In this document: piece by piece, positions 1 through 6,677 of the stretch
Layout of the letters: every line of letters starts with the position of its first letter
Position numbering within the stretch: position 1 is the first letter of the stretch
DNA from: Candidatus Equinaster intestinalis
GTDB lineage: Bacteria > Bacillota_A > Clostridia > Oscillospirales > Acutalibacteraceae
Length of the DNA: 9,295 nt
NCBI GenBank assembly: GCA_018065375.1
Contig: JAGHTJ010000037.1
Location: 1 to 9,295 of the forward strand
Direction of reading: 5' to 3'
Notes under the pieces: generated by a model
What the model saw: only the letters and a program-made list of their open reading frames with translations
Database searches by the model: none
Told to the model about the DNA's origin: nothing
Translations under genes and position numbers: made by a program

Positions 1-762
1 CAGTTTTAATCTGAGTTTATCGGCTATCATTGCTATAAACTCACTGTTTGTGGGCTTTCCGCGCTCATTCTGAACTGTATAACCGAAATACGAGTTGAGC
101 ACATCTATGTCTCCTCTGTCCCAAGCAACCTCGATGGCGTGGCGTATGGCTCGCTCAACGCGTGAGGAGGTTGTGCCGTGCATTTTAGCAACCGTAGGAT
201 ACAGCACCTTGGTAACTGAATTCATACTGTCACAATTCTTAACAGACAGAATTATTGCTTCGCGCAAATAGTGATAACCCTTTATGTGAGCCGGAACACC
301 GATTTGTAGAATTATTTCGGTTACCATAAGTTCAAGCTGAGTGTCGTTTGGCAAAACATTGACATCGGTATCTCTGGAATTATTAATATGGTTTGCCATT
401 CGCATAATGCGCTCGGCAACATTTTCAGCATCAAACGGTTTTATAAAATAATAGCTTGCACCGGCCGTTAGTGTTTCCTTTTCGAGTAAAGGATTATCTA
501 TGCTGGACATTGCCATTATAAGAGGTTTATCTTTAGCATCATAGCTTTTGAGATTATCAAGAACACCGAGTATATCAAGATTCGGCATAAAAACATCGGC
601 AAGTACCACATCGGGTTTAACCGTTTTAACCTTTTCGAGTAATTTAAGACCGTCCTTTTCGCATACACTCGTTTCAAGCCCGTGCTCTGCCAAAACTTTT
701 CTGCAGGTATTGCCGAGCTCGGTTGTATCATCAGCCAATAAAACTTTTATCTTTTTGTTCAT
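1..762 (-). CDS. spo0A: Stage 0 sporulation response regulator Spo0A (3' end cut by window edge)
   Basis: This is the master phosphorelay response regulator that commits the cell to sporulation. 254 codons are visible with no stop before the window edge. The B. subtilis protein has 267 residues and its C-terminal [16 protein letters not shown] block is matched here at about 237-252, so only a few codons are missing. Residues 1-123 form the receiver: acidic pocket D11-D12, phospho-acceptor D56 in VLADVFMP, S86 at the Thr/Ser switch position, and K108 in the KPF motif. Residues 145-254 form the Spo0A-specific DNA-binding domain, with near-identical blocks [16 protein letters not shown] (155-170), TKVLYP (184-189) and [15 protein letters not shown] (200-214). 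The linker between them is shorter than in Bacillus. One oddity is LDIL at 62-65, where receivers usually have a Gly after the Asp. The start is the first ATG after an AAAGGCG ribosome site (773-779) and a plausible promoter. Identity is certain. Confidence 0.97.
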   Translation of the reverse strand, partial: MNKKIKVLLADDTTELGNTCRKVLAEHGLETSVCEKDGLKLLEKVKTVKPDVVLADVFMPNLDILGVLDNLKSYDAKDKPLIMAMSSIDNPLLEKETLTAGASYYFIKPFDAENVAERIMRMANHINNSRDTDVNVLPNDTQLELMVTEIILQIGVPAHIKGYHYLREAIILSVKNCDSMNSVTKVLYPTVAKMHGTTSSRVERAIRHAIEVAWDRGDIDVLNSYFGYTVQNERGKPTNSEFIAMIADKLRLKL

Positions 763-795
763 ATATGTATCACGCCTTTCTTTTTGTGTGACCAC

Positions 796-824
796 ATATT
801 AACATATAATTTTCGAAATTGCAA
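796..824 (-). promoter_or_regulatory. Candidate vegetative promoter of spo0A
   Basis: Read on the minus strand, TTGCAA (819-824) and TAATAT (796-801) are separated by exactly 17 bases. Each hexamer matches the sigma-70/sigma-A consensus at four of six positions. The predicted start near 789 gives a leader of about 27 nt that contains the ribosome site. The spacer holds a TTTCGAAA palindrome (811-818) resembling, but not matching, a Spo0A box. No convincing sigma-H promoter was found by eye, although sigma-H drives induced spo0A expression in Bacillus. Confidence 0.5.
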
Positions 825-922
825 CAGTTTTTTTGGAAAATATTAGAAATATTTATACTTTGTTAGAATTTTGATATGTTTAACTACATTGATATAACAT
901 ATTTTACCACATTATTGCAAAA

Positions 923-929
923 GTCGACA
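923..929 (-). promoter_or_regulatory. Possible Spo0A box (0A box)
   Basis: On the minus strand the bases TTTGTCGAC occur here. The 0A box core is TGNCGAA, so this matches at six of seven positions. It lies about 100 bp upstream of the candidate spo0A -35 element, and 0A boxes that mediate autoregulation are known upstream of spo0A in Bacillus. A single degenerate 7-mer is weak evidence, and the site also sits in the T-rich tail of the preceding terminator. Confidence 0.25.
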
Positions 930-930
930 A

Positions 931-965
931 AATATTAAACACGCCCCGAACGCCGCGTGTTTAAT
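931..965 (-). terminator. Intrinsic terminator of the citrate operon
   Basis: An 11-bp perfect stem is formed by 934-944 and 955-965 (core AAACACGC/GCGTGTTT) around a 10-nt loop. On the minus strand it is followed by ATATTTTG and a further T-rich stretch. The stem begins inside the stop codon of the isocitrate dehydrogenase gene. It separates the citrate operon from spo0A, which then needs its own promoter. Confidence 0.8.
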
Positions 966-2101
966 TATAACTTAGAAATTACATAATCGGCAAATTCTTT
1001 GCAGGTGGCGCCATCGGTGTCCCCTGTAACAATAACCTTCTTTTCGGTATCGTTGCAAAGACTCAGTGCTGTCGAAAGCTTTTCGGCTTTATCGGTAAAG
1101 CCAATATGGCGGAGCATCATTTCGGTTGCCTTAAAGATACTCGAGGGGTTTGCATATTCCCCTATGCCCTGCTCAATCATACGGGGCGCCGAGCCGTGAA
1201 TAGCCTCGAACATTGAATATCTGTCTCCGATATTTGCACTGCCCGCAGTACCAACGCCTCCCTGAATCTGAGCAGCCTCATCTGTAATAATATCACCGTA
1301 AAGATTAGGAAGCAGGAAAACCTCAAATTTATCTCTGATAGCCTCGTTGACGAGATTCGCCGTCATAATATCAATATACCAATCCTCGGCAACAATATCG
1401 GGGTAATCAGCGGCTACCTCGTGACAAATTTCAGTAAACTTACCGTCGGTTTTCTTCATTATGTTCGCTTTGGTAACTATCGCAACATTTTTCTTGCCGT
1501 TCAGTTTAGCATACTCAAAAGCCGCTTTGGCTATACGGTAAGTTCCCGGGTTAGTTGTTACCTTAAAATCAACCGCAAGCTTTTCGGGAATTTCTACACC
1601 GCGGCTGCCAAGCACATATTCACCCTCGGTATTTTCGCGGTAAAATATCCAATCGATATTTTTATCGGGTACACAAACAGGGCGAACATTCGCATATAAA
1701 TCGAGCTCTCGGCGTAATGTTACATTTGCGCTTTCCATAGTGCCGCTCTTAGGGGTTGTTGTGGGGCCCTTGAGTAAAACATCGCACTGTTTAATCTGCG
1801 CCAAAACATCATCGGGAACCGATTTTCCGAGCGCCAAGCGGTTTTCAATCGTTAAGCCTTCAATGTCCTTCAAAATGATTTTTCCGCTCTTAATTTCATC
1901 GGCAAGCAATGTTTTAAGTAAGCGCTTTGCTTCGCTAACTATGATGGGACCTATACCGTCACCACCGATAATACCTACAGTTATTTGAGATTTTTTTGAA
2001 AAATCGGTAGCATTACTGCCGTTTTCCATAATTTCAACACGTTTTAACTGCTCTTCCAAAAGTATACGGAACTGTTCGCAGGCATTTTCAATATAATTCA
2101 T
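965..2101 (-). CDS. icd: Isocitrate dehydrogenase (isocitrate/isopropylmalate dehydrogenase family)
   Basis: This 378-residue beta-decarboxylating dehydrogenase is predicted to convert isocitrate to 2-oxoglutarate and CO2, the last step of this operon. The family core begins at GIIGGDGIGP (43-52). Substrate residues equivalent to E. coli S113, N115, R119 and R129 are visible as S124, N126 and R130 in SANVTLR and R140 in YANVRP. The S-x-N pair favours isocitrate over isopropylmalate. R155 and Y162 (YRENTEGEY), K211, and metal ligands D244, D270 and D274 are present. The cofactor loop reads HGSAPRM (302-308), which has neither the Lys-Tyr of NADP enzymes nor the Asp-Ile of classic NAD enzymes, so coenzyme choice is open. 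A lead of about 38 residues precedes the core; I recall similar extensions in clostridial relatives. The start ATG shares one base with the aconitase stop (TAATG) and has a good Shine-Dalgarno, indicating translational coupling. Isopropylmalate dehydrogenase is the less likely alternative. Confidence 0.9.
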   Translation of the reverse strand: MNYIENACEQFRILLEEQLKRVEIMENGSNATDFSKKSQITVGIIGGDGIGPIIVSEAKRLLKTLLADEIKSGKIILKDIEGLTIENRLALGKSVPDDVLAQIKQCDVLLKGPTTTPKSGTMESANVTLRRELDLYANVRPVCVPDKNIDWIFYRENTEGEYVLGSRGVEIPEKLAVDFKVTTNPGTYRIAKAAFEYAKLNGKKNVAIVTKANIMKKTDGKFTEICHEVAADYPDIVAEDWYIDIMTANLVNEAIRDKFEVFLLPNLYGDIITDEAAQIQGGVGTAGSANIGDRYSMFEAIHGSAPRMIEQGIGEYANPSSIFKATEMMLRHIGFTDKAEKLSTALSLCNDTEKKVIVTGDTDGATCKEFADYVISKL

Positions 2102-4032
2102 TATTTTGTTATCTCCTTTGTGTATGCAAGCAAACTGCCTGCCTTAAGAATAGCCTTTTGGCGCTCGGTGAAATTACAGCAAAGTGTAAAGCTTTCACCG
2201 CTTGTGTTATCTATAAGTGTGATTTCGCCGCTTTCCATACCGCTCAAAACATTTTTTACGGTGAGTGAGTCGCCCTGATTCAACTTATCATAATCGTCGG
2301 GGTTTTTGAAGGTAAGCGGCATAATGCCCGCGTTAATGAGGTTTGCAATATGTATTCTCGCAAAACTCTTTGTGATTACAATTCTTACGCCGAGGTATAA
2401 CGGCACAAGCGCCGCATGCTCACGGGATGAGCCCTGACCGTAATTTGAGCCGCCCACAATAATGCTCTTGCCTGCCGCAATGGCACGCTCGGGGAAGGTT
2501 TTATCGCAAACGCCAAAGCAAAACTGTGATAAATGCGGAATATTCGAGCGATAAGGCAATATTTTCGCGCCTGCCGGCATAATATGGTCGGTTGTAATAT
2601 TATCTCCGACCTTAAGAATAAGCGGCGCTGTAAGTGAATCGGTTTGCGGAAAACTATCGGGGAATTTCTTGATATTCGGTCCGCGCAGAACTTCGAGATA
2701 CTTTGCTTCCTCCTCACTTGCGGGTGGAATAATTGCCGTATCGTCAATATTAAATGCATCTGGCAGAGTTACTTTCGGCATATAGCCCAATTCGCGGGGG
2801 TCTGTAATATAACCCGTAAGAGCCGCGGCTACCGCCGTTTCGGGCGAAACAAGATAAACCTGACCGTCCGCTGTACCGCTTCTGCCCTCGAAATTCCGGT
2901 TAAATGTGCGAAGGCTTATGCCTGCAGAATTGGGCGAAAAGCCCATACCGATACACGGGCCGCAAGCGCATTCCAAAAGGCGGGCACCCGAAGCTAAAAT
3001 GTCATTGAGTGCACCGCACTGCGCAAGCATAGATAAAACCTGCTTAGAACCCGGAGACACCGAAAGGCTGACCGATGGCTGAATAATTTTGCCCTTAAGC
3101 AATGCCGCAACCTTAAGCATATCCAAAAGCGAAGAATTGGTACAAGAGCCAATGCAAACCTGGTCGACTTTTACATTTTTAAGGGTAGATACAGGCACTA
3201 CATTATCGGGGCTGTGTGGACAGGCAATAAGCGGAGTAAGCTCGGAAAGATTTATATCAATAATTCTGTCGTAAACAGCATCGCTGTCGCTTGCAAGCGG
3301 GACATAATCCTGTTCTCTGCCCTGCGCCTTAAGAAACGCTTTTGTAATTTCATCGGACGGGAAAATCGAGGTTGTAGCCCCGAGCTCTGTTCCCATATTT
3401 GTAATTGTTGCGCGCTCGGGCACAGAAAGGGTTTTTACGCCTTCTCCGCCCCATTCAATTATTGCGCCTACGCCGCCTTTAACCGATAAAATTCGCAATA
3501 TTTCAAGGCTTAGATCCTTTGCGGTTACAAAATCATTCAGTTTACCCGTAAGGTTTACCTTAAACATTTTCGGCATTGTAATATAGTATGCTCCGCCGCC
3601 CATAGCCACGGCTACATCAAGGCCGCCCGCACCGAAAGCGAGCATACCTATGCCGCCGCCCGTAGGAGTATGGCTATCTGATCCGATAAGAGTTTTACCG
3701 GGTATGCCGAAACGCTCTAAATGCACCTGGTGGCAAATGCCGTTACCGGGGCGCGAAAAGTAAATACCGTGTTTTTTCGCAACGCTTTGTATGTAGCGGT
3801 GGTCATCGGCATTTTCAAAACCGGACTGCAAAGTGTTATGGTCGATATAAGCAACGCTTCGCTCGGTTTTAACTCTGTCAATTCCCATAGTTTCAAACTC
3901 AAGCTACGCCATTGTTCCGGTAGCATCCTGAGTTAAAGTCTGGTCGATTTTAAGGGCAATTTCGTTTCCAACGGTCATATCACCGCTTATAAGATGGTTT
4001 TTAATAATTTTTTGCGCGATGGTAAGTCCCAT
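2101..4032 (-). CDS. acn: Aconitate hydratase (Aquifex-type), frame interrupted by an in-frame TAG at codon 43
   Basis: Aconitase isomerises citrate to isocitrate using a [4Fe-4S] cluster. The full frame would encode 643 residues, the usual size for this short bacterial group. In full-frame numbering the cluster ligands are C297 (GSCTNS) and C357/C360 (CGPC). Active-site blocks are QDATGTMA (35-42), D64-H65, H101 in RPGNGICHQ, D119-S120-H121 (SDSHT), FNRNFEGR (377-384), and the swivel-domain blocks GGSNYGQGSSREHAA (527-541) and KSFARIH (555-561). The start at 4032 has AGGAGG at ideal spacing and overlaps the regulator stop by one base (TAATG). Codon 43 is TAG, so plain translation gives a 42-residue peptide. 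The next in-frame ATG (3888) is six codons later and has no good ribosome site; a product from it would lack the conserved QDATGTMA block. No other lesion is seen. Family identity is certain, function in this cell is not. Confidence 0.9.
2111..2119 (-). promoter_or_regulatory. Ribosome binding site of isocitrate dehydrogenase
   Basis: AAAGGAGAT lies inside the last codons of aconitase, about 9 nt before the ATG at 2101. It supports the ATG at 2101 over the internal Met25, and it could allow isocitrate dehydrogenase translation even if ribosomes stop early on the interrupted aconitase frame. Confidence 0.7.
3904..3906 (-). other. In-frame amber codon within the aconitase gene
   Basis: Reading the minus strand from the ATG at 4032, the codons run GGA ACA ATG GCG TAG CTT GAG TTT GAA ACT ATG. 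Related aconitases typically read GTMAYLEFE here, so TAG replaces a Tyr codon, which one transversion from TAT or TAC would explain. None of the other genes contains an in-frame TAG, and all visible gene stops are TAA or TGA. The codon is directly seen; its cause is not. Confidence 0.95.
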
Positions 4033-4676
4033 TATTTATTGCCTCCTAAAATGCTTTCCTCGGCATTTTTAATATGTTGAGAGATAAGTTCAATGGCTTT
4101 TTCGGTATCTCTTGCCGCCAATGCCTCATAAATTTTCAAATGCTCATTAACCGACTTTTCAGCTCTGCCCGAATGCTCTACGGACGCCTTGCGGTATTTA
4201 ATGATTTTGCGGTGGAGCGGGAGCAAAGTTTCCTCAAAAATATGGCTGCCGCAATTTTTATATATGGTCTCGTGGAACTCACTGTCCTTAGCCATAATGT
4301 TTTCGGAATCGCCGCGTTTAACATAAAATTCCTGCAGCTCAACAATATCTTTTAATTCTTTGAGCTTTGTTTCGTCCGCAGTTTCGATAAACTTGGCAAT
4401 TGCAAGCGCTTCAATCGGAGTACGAATTGCATAAATATCGCGTATATCATCAAGGGTTATACCCAAAACGGTAATACCGCGAGAGGTCTCTTCAACAAGC
4501 TTTTCCTGCTGCAGGCGGTGGAGTGCCTCACGAACGGGTGTACGGCTGACGCCGAGCTCGGCAGAAAGTCCCATTTCGGTTAAAACCTCACCCGAAGAAT
4601 ACTTACCGATTAAAATATCGTTTTCAAGGCGCTCAAAAATCTGGTCTGCCAAAGATATACTTTTATGTTGGTACAT
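4032..4676 (-). CDS. GntR-family (FadR/FCD subfamily) transcriptional regulator
   Basis: This 214-residue protein has an N-terminal winged helix-turn-helix (about 6-72) with the characteristic recognition block LGVSRTPVREALHRLQ (41-56), followed by an all-helical FCD ligand domain (about 78-208). The usual FCD metal-site residues are visible: D131 and H135 (DSEFH), H179 (NEHL) and H201 (SQHI). Such domains commonly bind a carboxylate ligand through the metal, so citrate, isocitrate or 2-oxoglutarate is a reasonable but unproven effector. The gene is the second of the operon: its AGGAGG overlaps the citrate synthase stop and its own stop overlaps the aconitase start. A perfect palindrome at the operon promoter (6087-6098) is the probable operator, implying autoregulation. 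It is unlikely to be anything but an FCD GntR regulator. Confidence 0.92.
   Translation of the reverse strand: MYQHKSISLADQIFERLENDILIGKYSSGEVLTEMGLSAELGVSRTPVREALHRLQQEKLVEETSRGITVLGITLDDIRDIYAIRTPIEALAIAKFIETADETKLKELKDIVELQEFYVKRGDSENIMAKDSEFHETIYKNCGSHIFEETLLPLHRKIIKYRKASVEHSGRAEKSVNEHLKIYEALAARDTEKAIELISQHIKNAEESILGGNK
4042..4047 (-). promoter_or_regulatory. Ribosome binding site fixing the aconitase start at 4032
   Basis: A perfect AGGAGG stands 9 nt before the ATG at 4032, within the end of the GntR gene. The ATG at 3888, downstream of the TAG, has nothing comparable. This shows the ancestral aconitase start lies upstream of the amber codon, so the TAG is truly inside the gene. Confidence 0.85.
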
Positions 4677-4683
4677 AAGTTTG

Positions 4684-4689
4684 CCTCCT
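4684..4689 (-). promoter_or_regulatory. Ribosome binding site of the GntR regulator
   Basis: AGGAGG sits 7 nt before the ATG at 4676, and its first base is also the last base of the citrate synthase stop codon. It confirms the regulator is expressed from the same transcript. Confidence 0.8.
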
Positions 4690-6065
4690 TAAAGTCTGCT
4701 GTATTTTCCGCCGGACAGAATTTCGATTTTTTCCTCAAGCTCGGCGGTAGAAAGAGCAGTTTGCCTGCCCTCCTCATATTCTTTATCAATCCATTCTTTA
4801 AGCTTTAATACAAGCTCATCGTGTTTGCCAACAGCCGCCGCGGCGGGAAGCTGATAATTCTGATTTATCCAATATGCAATACCCGCAAGACCGCTTGTTT
4901 TGCTTATCATAACTGAAGCCGGGCGGTTAAGGAATTTTTCGGTATCGAAAATATTGTAAATTTCCTGGTCCTTTAAGAGACCGTCGGCGTGAATGCCCGC
5001 TTTTGTAACATTAAAGTTCCTGCCGACAAAAGGTGTCATAGGCGGTATCTTATAGCCAACATCCTTTTTGAAGAAATCGGCAATTTCGGTAATAACAGTT
5101 GTATCCATACCGTCAAGCGAGCCGCGCAAAGCCGCATATTCGAATACCATTGCTTCAAGCGGTATGTTGCCTGTTCTTTCGCCTATACCGAGCAGCGAGC
5201 AGTTTACTGCCGAAGCACCGTAAAGCCAAGCGGTAGATGCATTTGCAACCGATTTGTAAAAATCGTTATGACCGTGCCATTCAAGCATTTCGGAAGGCAC
5301 ATCGGAATAATGCTGTAAGCCGTAAATTATTCCCGGAACACTGCGTGGCAAAGCCACCTCGGTATACGGTACACCGTAACCCATAGTATCGCAGGCGCGA
5401 ATTTTAACCGGTATGCCGGCATCCCTCGACATCGCCATAAGCTCATTAACAAAAGGTACAACAAAGCCGTAAAAATCGGCTCTCGTTATATCTTCCAAAT
5501 GACATCTCGGCATAACGCCGGCTTCAAAAGCATCGGAAACGGTAGCAAGATATGTATCCATTGCCTGCTTTCTCGTTTTACCGAGTTTTTTGAAAATATG
5601 ATAGTCACTGCAGGAAACAAGTATGCCCGTTTCTCTGATACCTAAATCTTTAACGAGCTTAAAATCCTCTTTGCTCGCTCTGATCCAAGTTGTGATTTCG
5701 GGAAATTTAAGCCCTAAATCCATACATTTTTCGATGGCCTCGCGGTCTTTTTTGCTGTAAACAAACATTTCGGTTTGCCTGATTATACCGTAAGGTCCGC
5801 CGAGCTTTGCGAGGAGTTTATATATTTCCACTATCTGCTCAACCGAATACGGCTCAACAGATTGCTGACCGTCCCTTAAAGATGTATCGGTTATCCAGAT
5901 TTCCTCAGGCATACCCATAGGCACTCTGCGGTGGTTAAACGCAACCTTCGGTATCTCGGAATAGTTATAAATATCGCGATACAAATTTGGCTCGGGAATA
6001 TCCTGCAGACTGTATTTGTAAGATTTCTGCTCCAACAGATTTGATTTTTTGGAAACTTCAAGCAT
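4689..6065 (-). CDS. Probable Re-citrate synthase (isopropylmalate/homocitrate synthase-like, DRE-TIM family)
   Basis: This 458-residue protein belongs to the DRE-TIM metallolyase (HMGL-like) family. The barrel starts at ITDTSLRDGQQS (58-69), where R64 and D65 are the catalytic and metal residues. The HxH metal motif is HGHND (264-268) and the following family block is GIGERTGN (293-300). An active-site-like HLED lies at 189-192 and AGIHADG at 356-362. By sequence alone it could be isopropylmalate or homocitrate synthase. It lacks room for the LeuA regulatory domain (LeuA is usually about 510 residues) and opens an operon with aconitase and isocitrate dehydrogenase. That matches the Re-face citrate synthase first described in Clostridium kluyveri, which condenses acetyl-CoA with oxaloacetate and is unrelated to ordinary GltA. 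The first 55 residues, before the barrel, are also typical of this group. The ATG has GGAGG 7 nt upstream. The specific reaction is inferred from context. Confidence 0.82.
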   Translation of the reverse strand: MLEVSKKSNLLEQKSYKYSLQDIPEPNLYRDIYNYSEIPKVAFNHRRVPMGMPEEIWITDTSLRDGQQSVEPYSVEQIVEIYKLLAKLGGPYGIIRQTEMFVYSKKDREAIEKCMDLGLKFPEITTWIRASKEDFKLVKDLGIRETGILVSCSDYHIFKKLGKTRKQAMDTYLATVSDAFEAGVMPRCHLEDITRADFYGFVVPFVNELMAMSRDAGIPVKIRACDTMGYGVPYTEVALPRSVPGIIYGLQHYSDVPSEMLEWHGHNDFYKSVANASTAWLYGASAVNCSLLGIGERTGNIPLEAMVFEYAALRGSLDGMDTTVITEIADFFKKDVGYKIPPMTPFVGRNFNVTKAGIHADGLLKDQEIYNIFDTEKFLNRPASVMISKTSGLAGIAYWINQNYQLPAAAAVGKHDELVLKLKEWIDKEYEEGRQTALSTAELEEKIEILSGGKYSRL

Positions 6066-6072
6066 AAAAACG

Positions 6073-6077
6073 CCTCC
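6073..6077 (-). promoter_or_regulatory. Ribosome binding site of the citrate synthase gene
   Basis: GGAGG lies 7 nt before the ATG at 6065. It is part of a leader of only about 25 nt, so there is no room for a riboswitch or attenuator ahead of the operon. Confidence 0.8.
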
Positions 6078-6086
6078 ATTTGTTTC

Positions 6087-6098
6087 ATTGTATACAAT
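6087..6098 (-). promoter_or_regulatory. Palindromic operator, probably bound by the operon's own GntR regulator
   Basis: ATTGTATACAAT is a perfect 12-bp inverted repeat. TTGTAnnTACAA-like palindromes are characteristic of FadR-subfamily GntR operators. It overlaps the last two bases of the -10 hexamer and covers the predicted transcription start near 6090, so a bound dimer would block RNA polymerase. I found no second full copy in the window. The palindrome is seen directly; the protein partner is inferred from the GntR gene in the same operon. Confidence 0.7.
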
Positions 6099-6124
6099 TA
6101 TACATAAAAACTCTGAAAAGTCAA
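6097..6124 (-). promoter_or_regulatory. Promoter of the citrate/2-oxoglutarate operon
   Basis: On the minus strand TTGACT (6119-6124, five of six consensus matches) and TATAAT (6097-6102, perfect) are 16 bases apart. This is the strongest promoter in the window. It lies just past the terminator of the upstream membrane protein gene and drives the four genes down to the terminator at 931-965. A strong promoter with an overlapping palindrome suggests control mainly by repression. Confidence 0.85.
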
Positions 6125-6150
6125 TAAAAAAACCGCTGAAAACAGCGGTT
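6125..6150 (-). terminator. Intrinsic terminator after the membrane protein gene
   Basis: An 8-bp stem AACCGCTG/CAGCGGTT (6143-6150 and 6131-6138 on the minus strand) with a four-base loop is followed by a run of Ts. It begins at the last base of the stop codon and isolates the J-domain gene cluster from the citrate operon. Confidence 0.9.
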
Positions 6151-6677
6151 TACTTAAAAATTTTTGTTATTGTGCCGTGCAGTCGGTCCAAATAGAATGC
6201 CGCCGCGCGAACAAGAACGATGTCATAAAGGAAAAATACGAAATTGCCGAGCAAGATTAAGCCGATTATTTCGAACTTGCCAAGGCTATCGTTTATATCA
6301 AAAACAGTTCCGAACAGTTTGCCGAAAATTAAGTATACGATAAATAGGCAAACATTAAATGTAAGGAACTTTAACACATAGCTTACTGCCCTGTTTTTGA
6401 TTTTTTCGATATAGATTTTGATTATCGGGTAAAAACCCAATAAAAATACATACATAAGCTTTGCTTCGCTTTCGCAAAACAGAAATGCAAGCACTGATGT
6501 TATTATATACACCGCCGCCGACCATTTAAGACCGATTTCGATATAGACAATCAAAACAAGCAGCCCCGCTATTGCGGGAACGGCATAGGTAAAATACGGG
6601 AAATACGCCAAAAGCATTATTGCAACGCCCAAAGCGCACATCATACCGCAAAAGGTAATTTTAACGGTGTTTTTCAT
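6150..6677 (-). CDS. Small polytopic membrane protein of unknown function
   Basis: From the ATG at 6677 this is a 175-residue, strongly hydrophobic protein with about five to six membrane segments, roughly at 10-28, 34-50, 53-68, 74-90, 101-122 and 135-157. The short basic N-terminus (MKNTVK), the first segment carrying GMMCALG, and the length resemble S components of ECF vitamin transporters, but I cannot assign a substrate or confirm membership. The chosen ATG shares its A with the stop of the J-domain gene (TAATG), the same coupling used at two other junctions in the window. A TTG at 6695 would add six residues and is less convincing. The ribosome site is poor, so expression probably depends on coupling. 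It is the last gene before a strong terminator. Confidence 0.75.
   Translation of the reverse strand: MKNTVKITFCGMMCALGVAIMLLAYFPYFTYAVPAIAGLLVLIVYIEIGLKWSAAVYIITSVLAFLFCESEAKLMYVFLLGFYPIIKIYIEKIKNRAVSYVLKFLTFNVCLFIVYLIFGKLFGTVFDINDSLGKFEIIGLILLGNFVFFLYDIVLVRAAAFYLDRLHGTITKIFK

Noticed and set aside
548..802. Plus-strand reading frames such as 548-802, 1421-1699, 1740-1988, 2644-2997, 4989-5318 and 8561-8899
   Set aside because: All lie opposite well-supported minus-strand genes, encode low-complexity or unrecognisable peptides and lack good ribosome sites.
763..964. A riboswitch or small RNA in the 202-bp gap upstream of spo0A
   Set aside because: Apart from the terminator hairpin and the candidate promoter the gap is AT-rich, with no recognisable conserved RNA structure.
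2101..3888. A 595-residue aconitase starting at the ATG at 3888
   Set aside because: That ATG lacks a ribosome site, and the 42 codons before the TAG encode the normal aconitase N-terminus with QDATGTMA preceded by a perfect AGGAGG. The true gene starts at 4032.
3904..3906. TAG as pyrrolysine or as a genome-wide reassigned sense codon
   Set aside because: No other gene in the window has an in-frame TAG, the stop codons seen are TAA and TGA, and the site is a routine Tyr in a non-methylamine enzyme. A point mutation or error is simpler.
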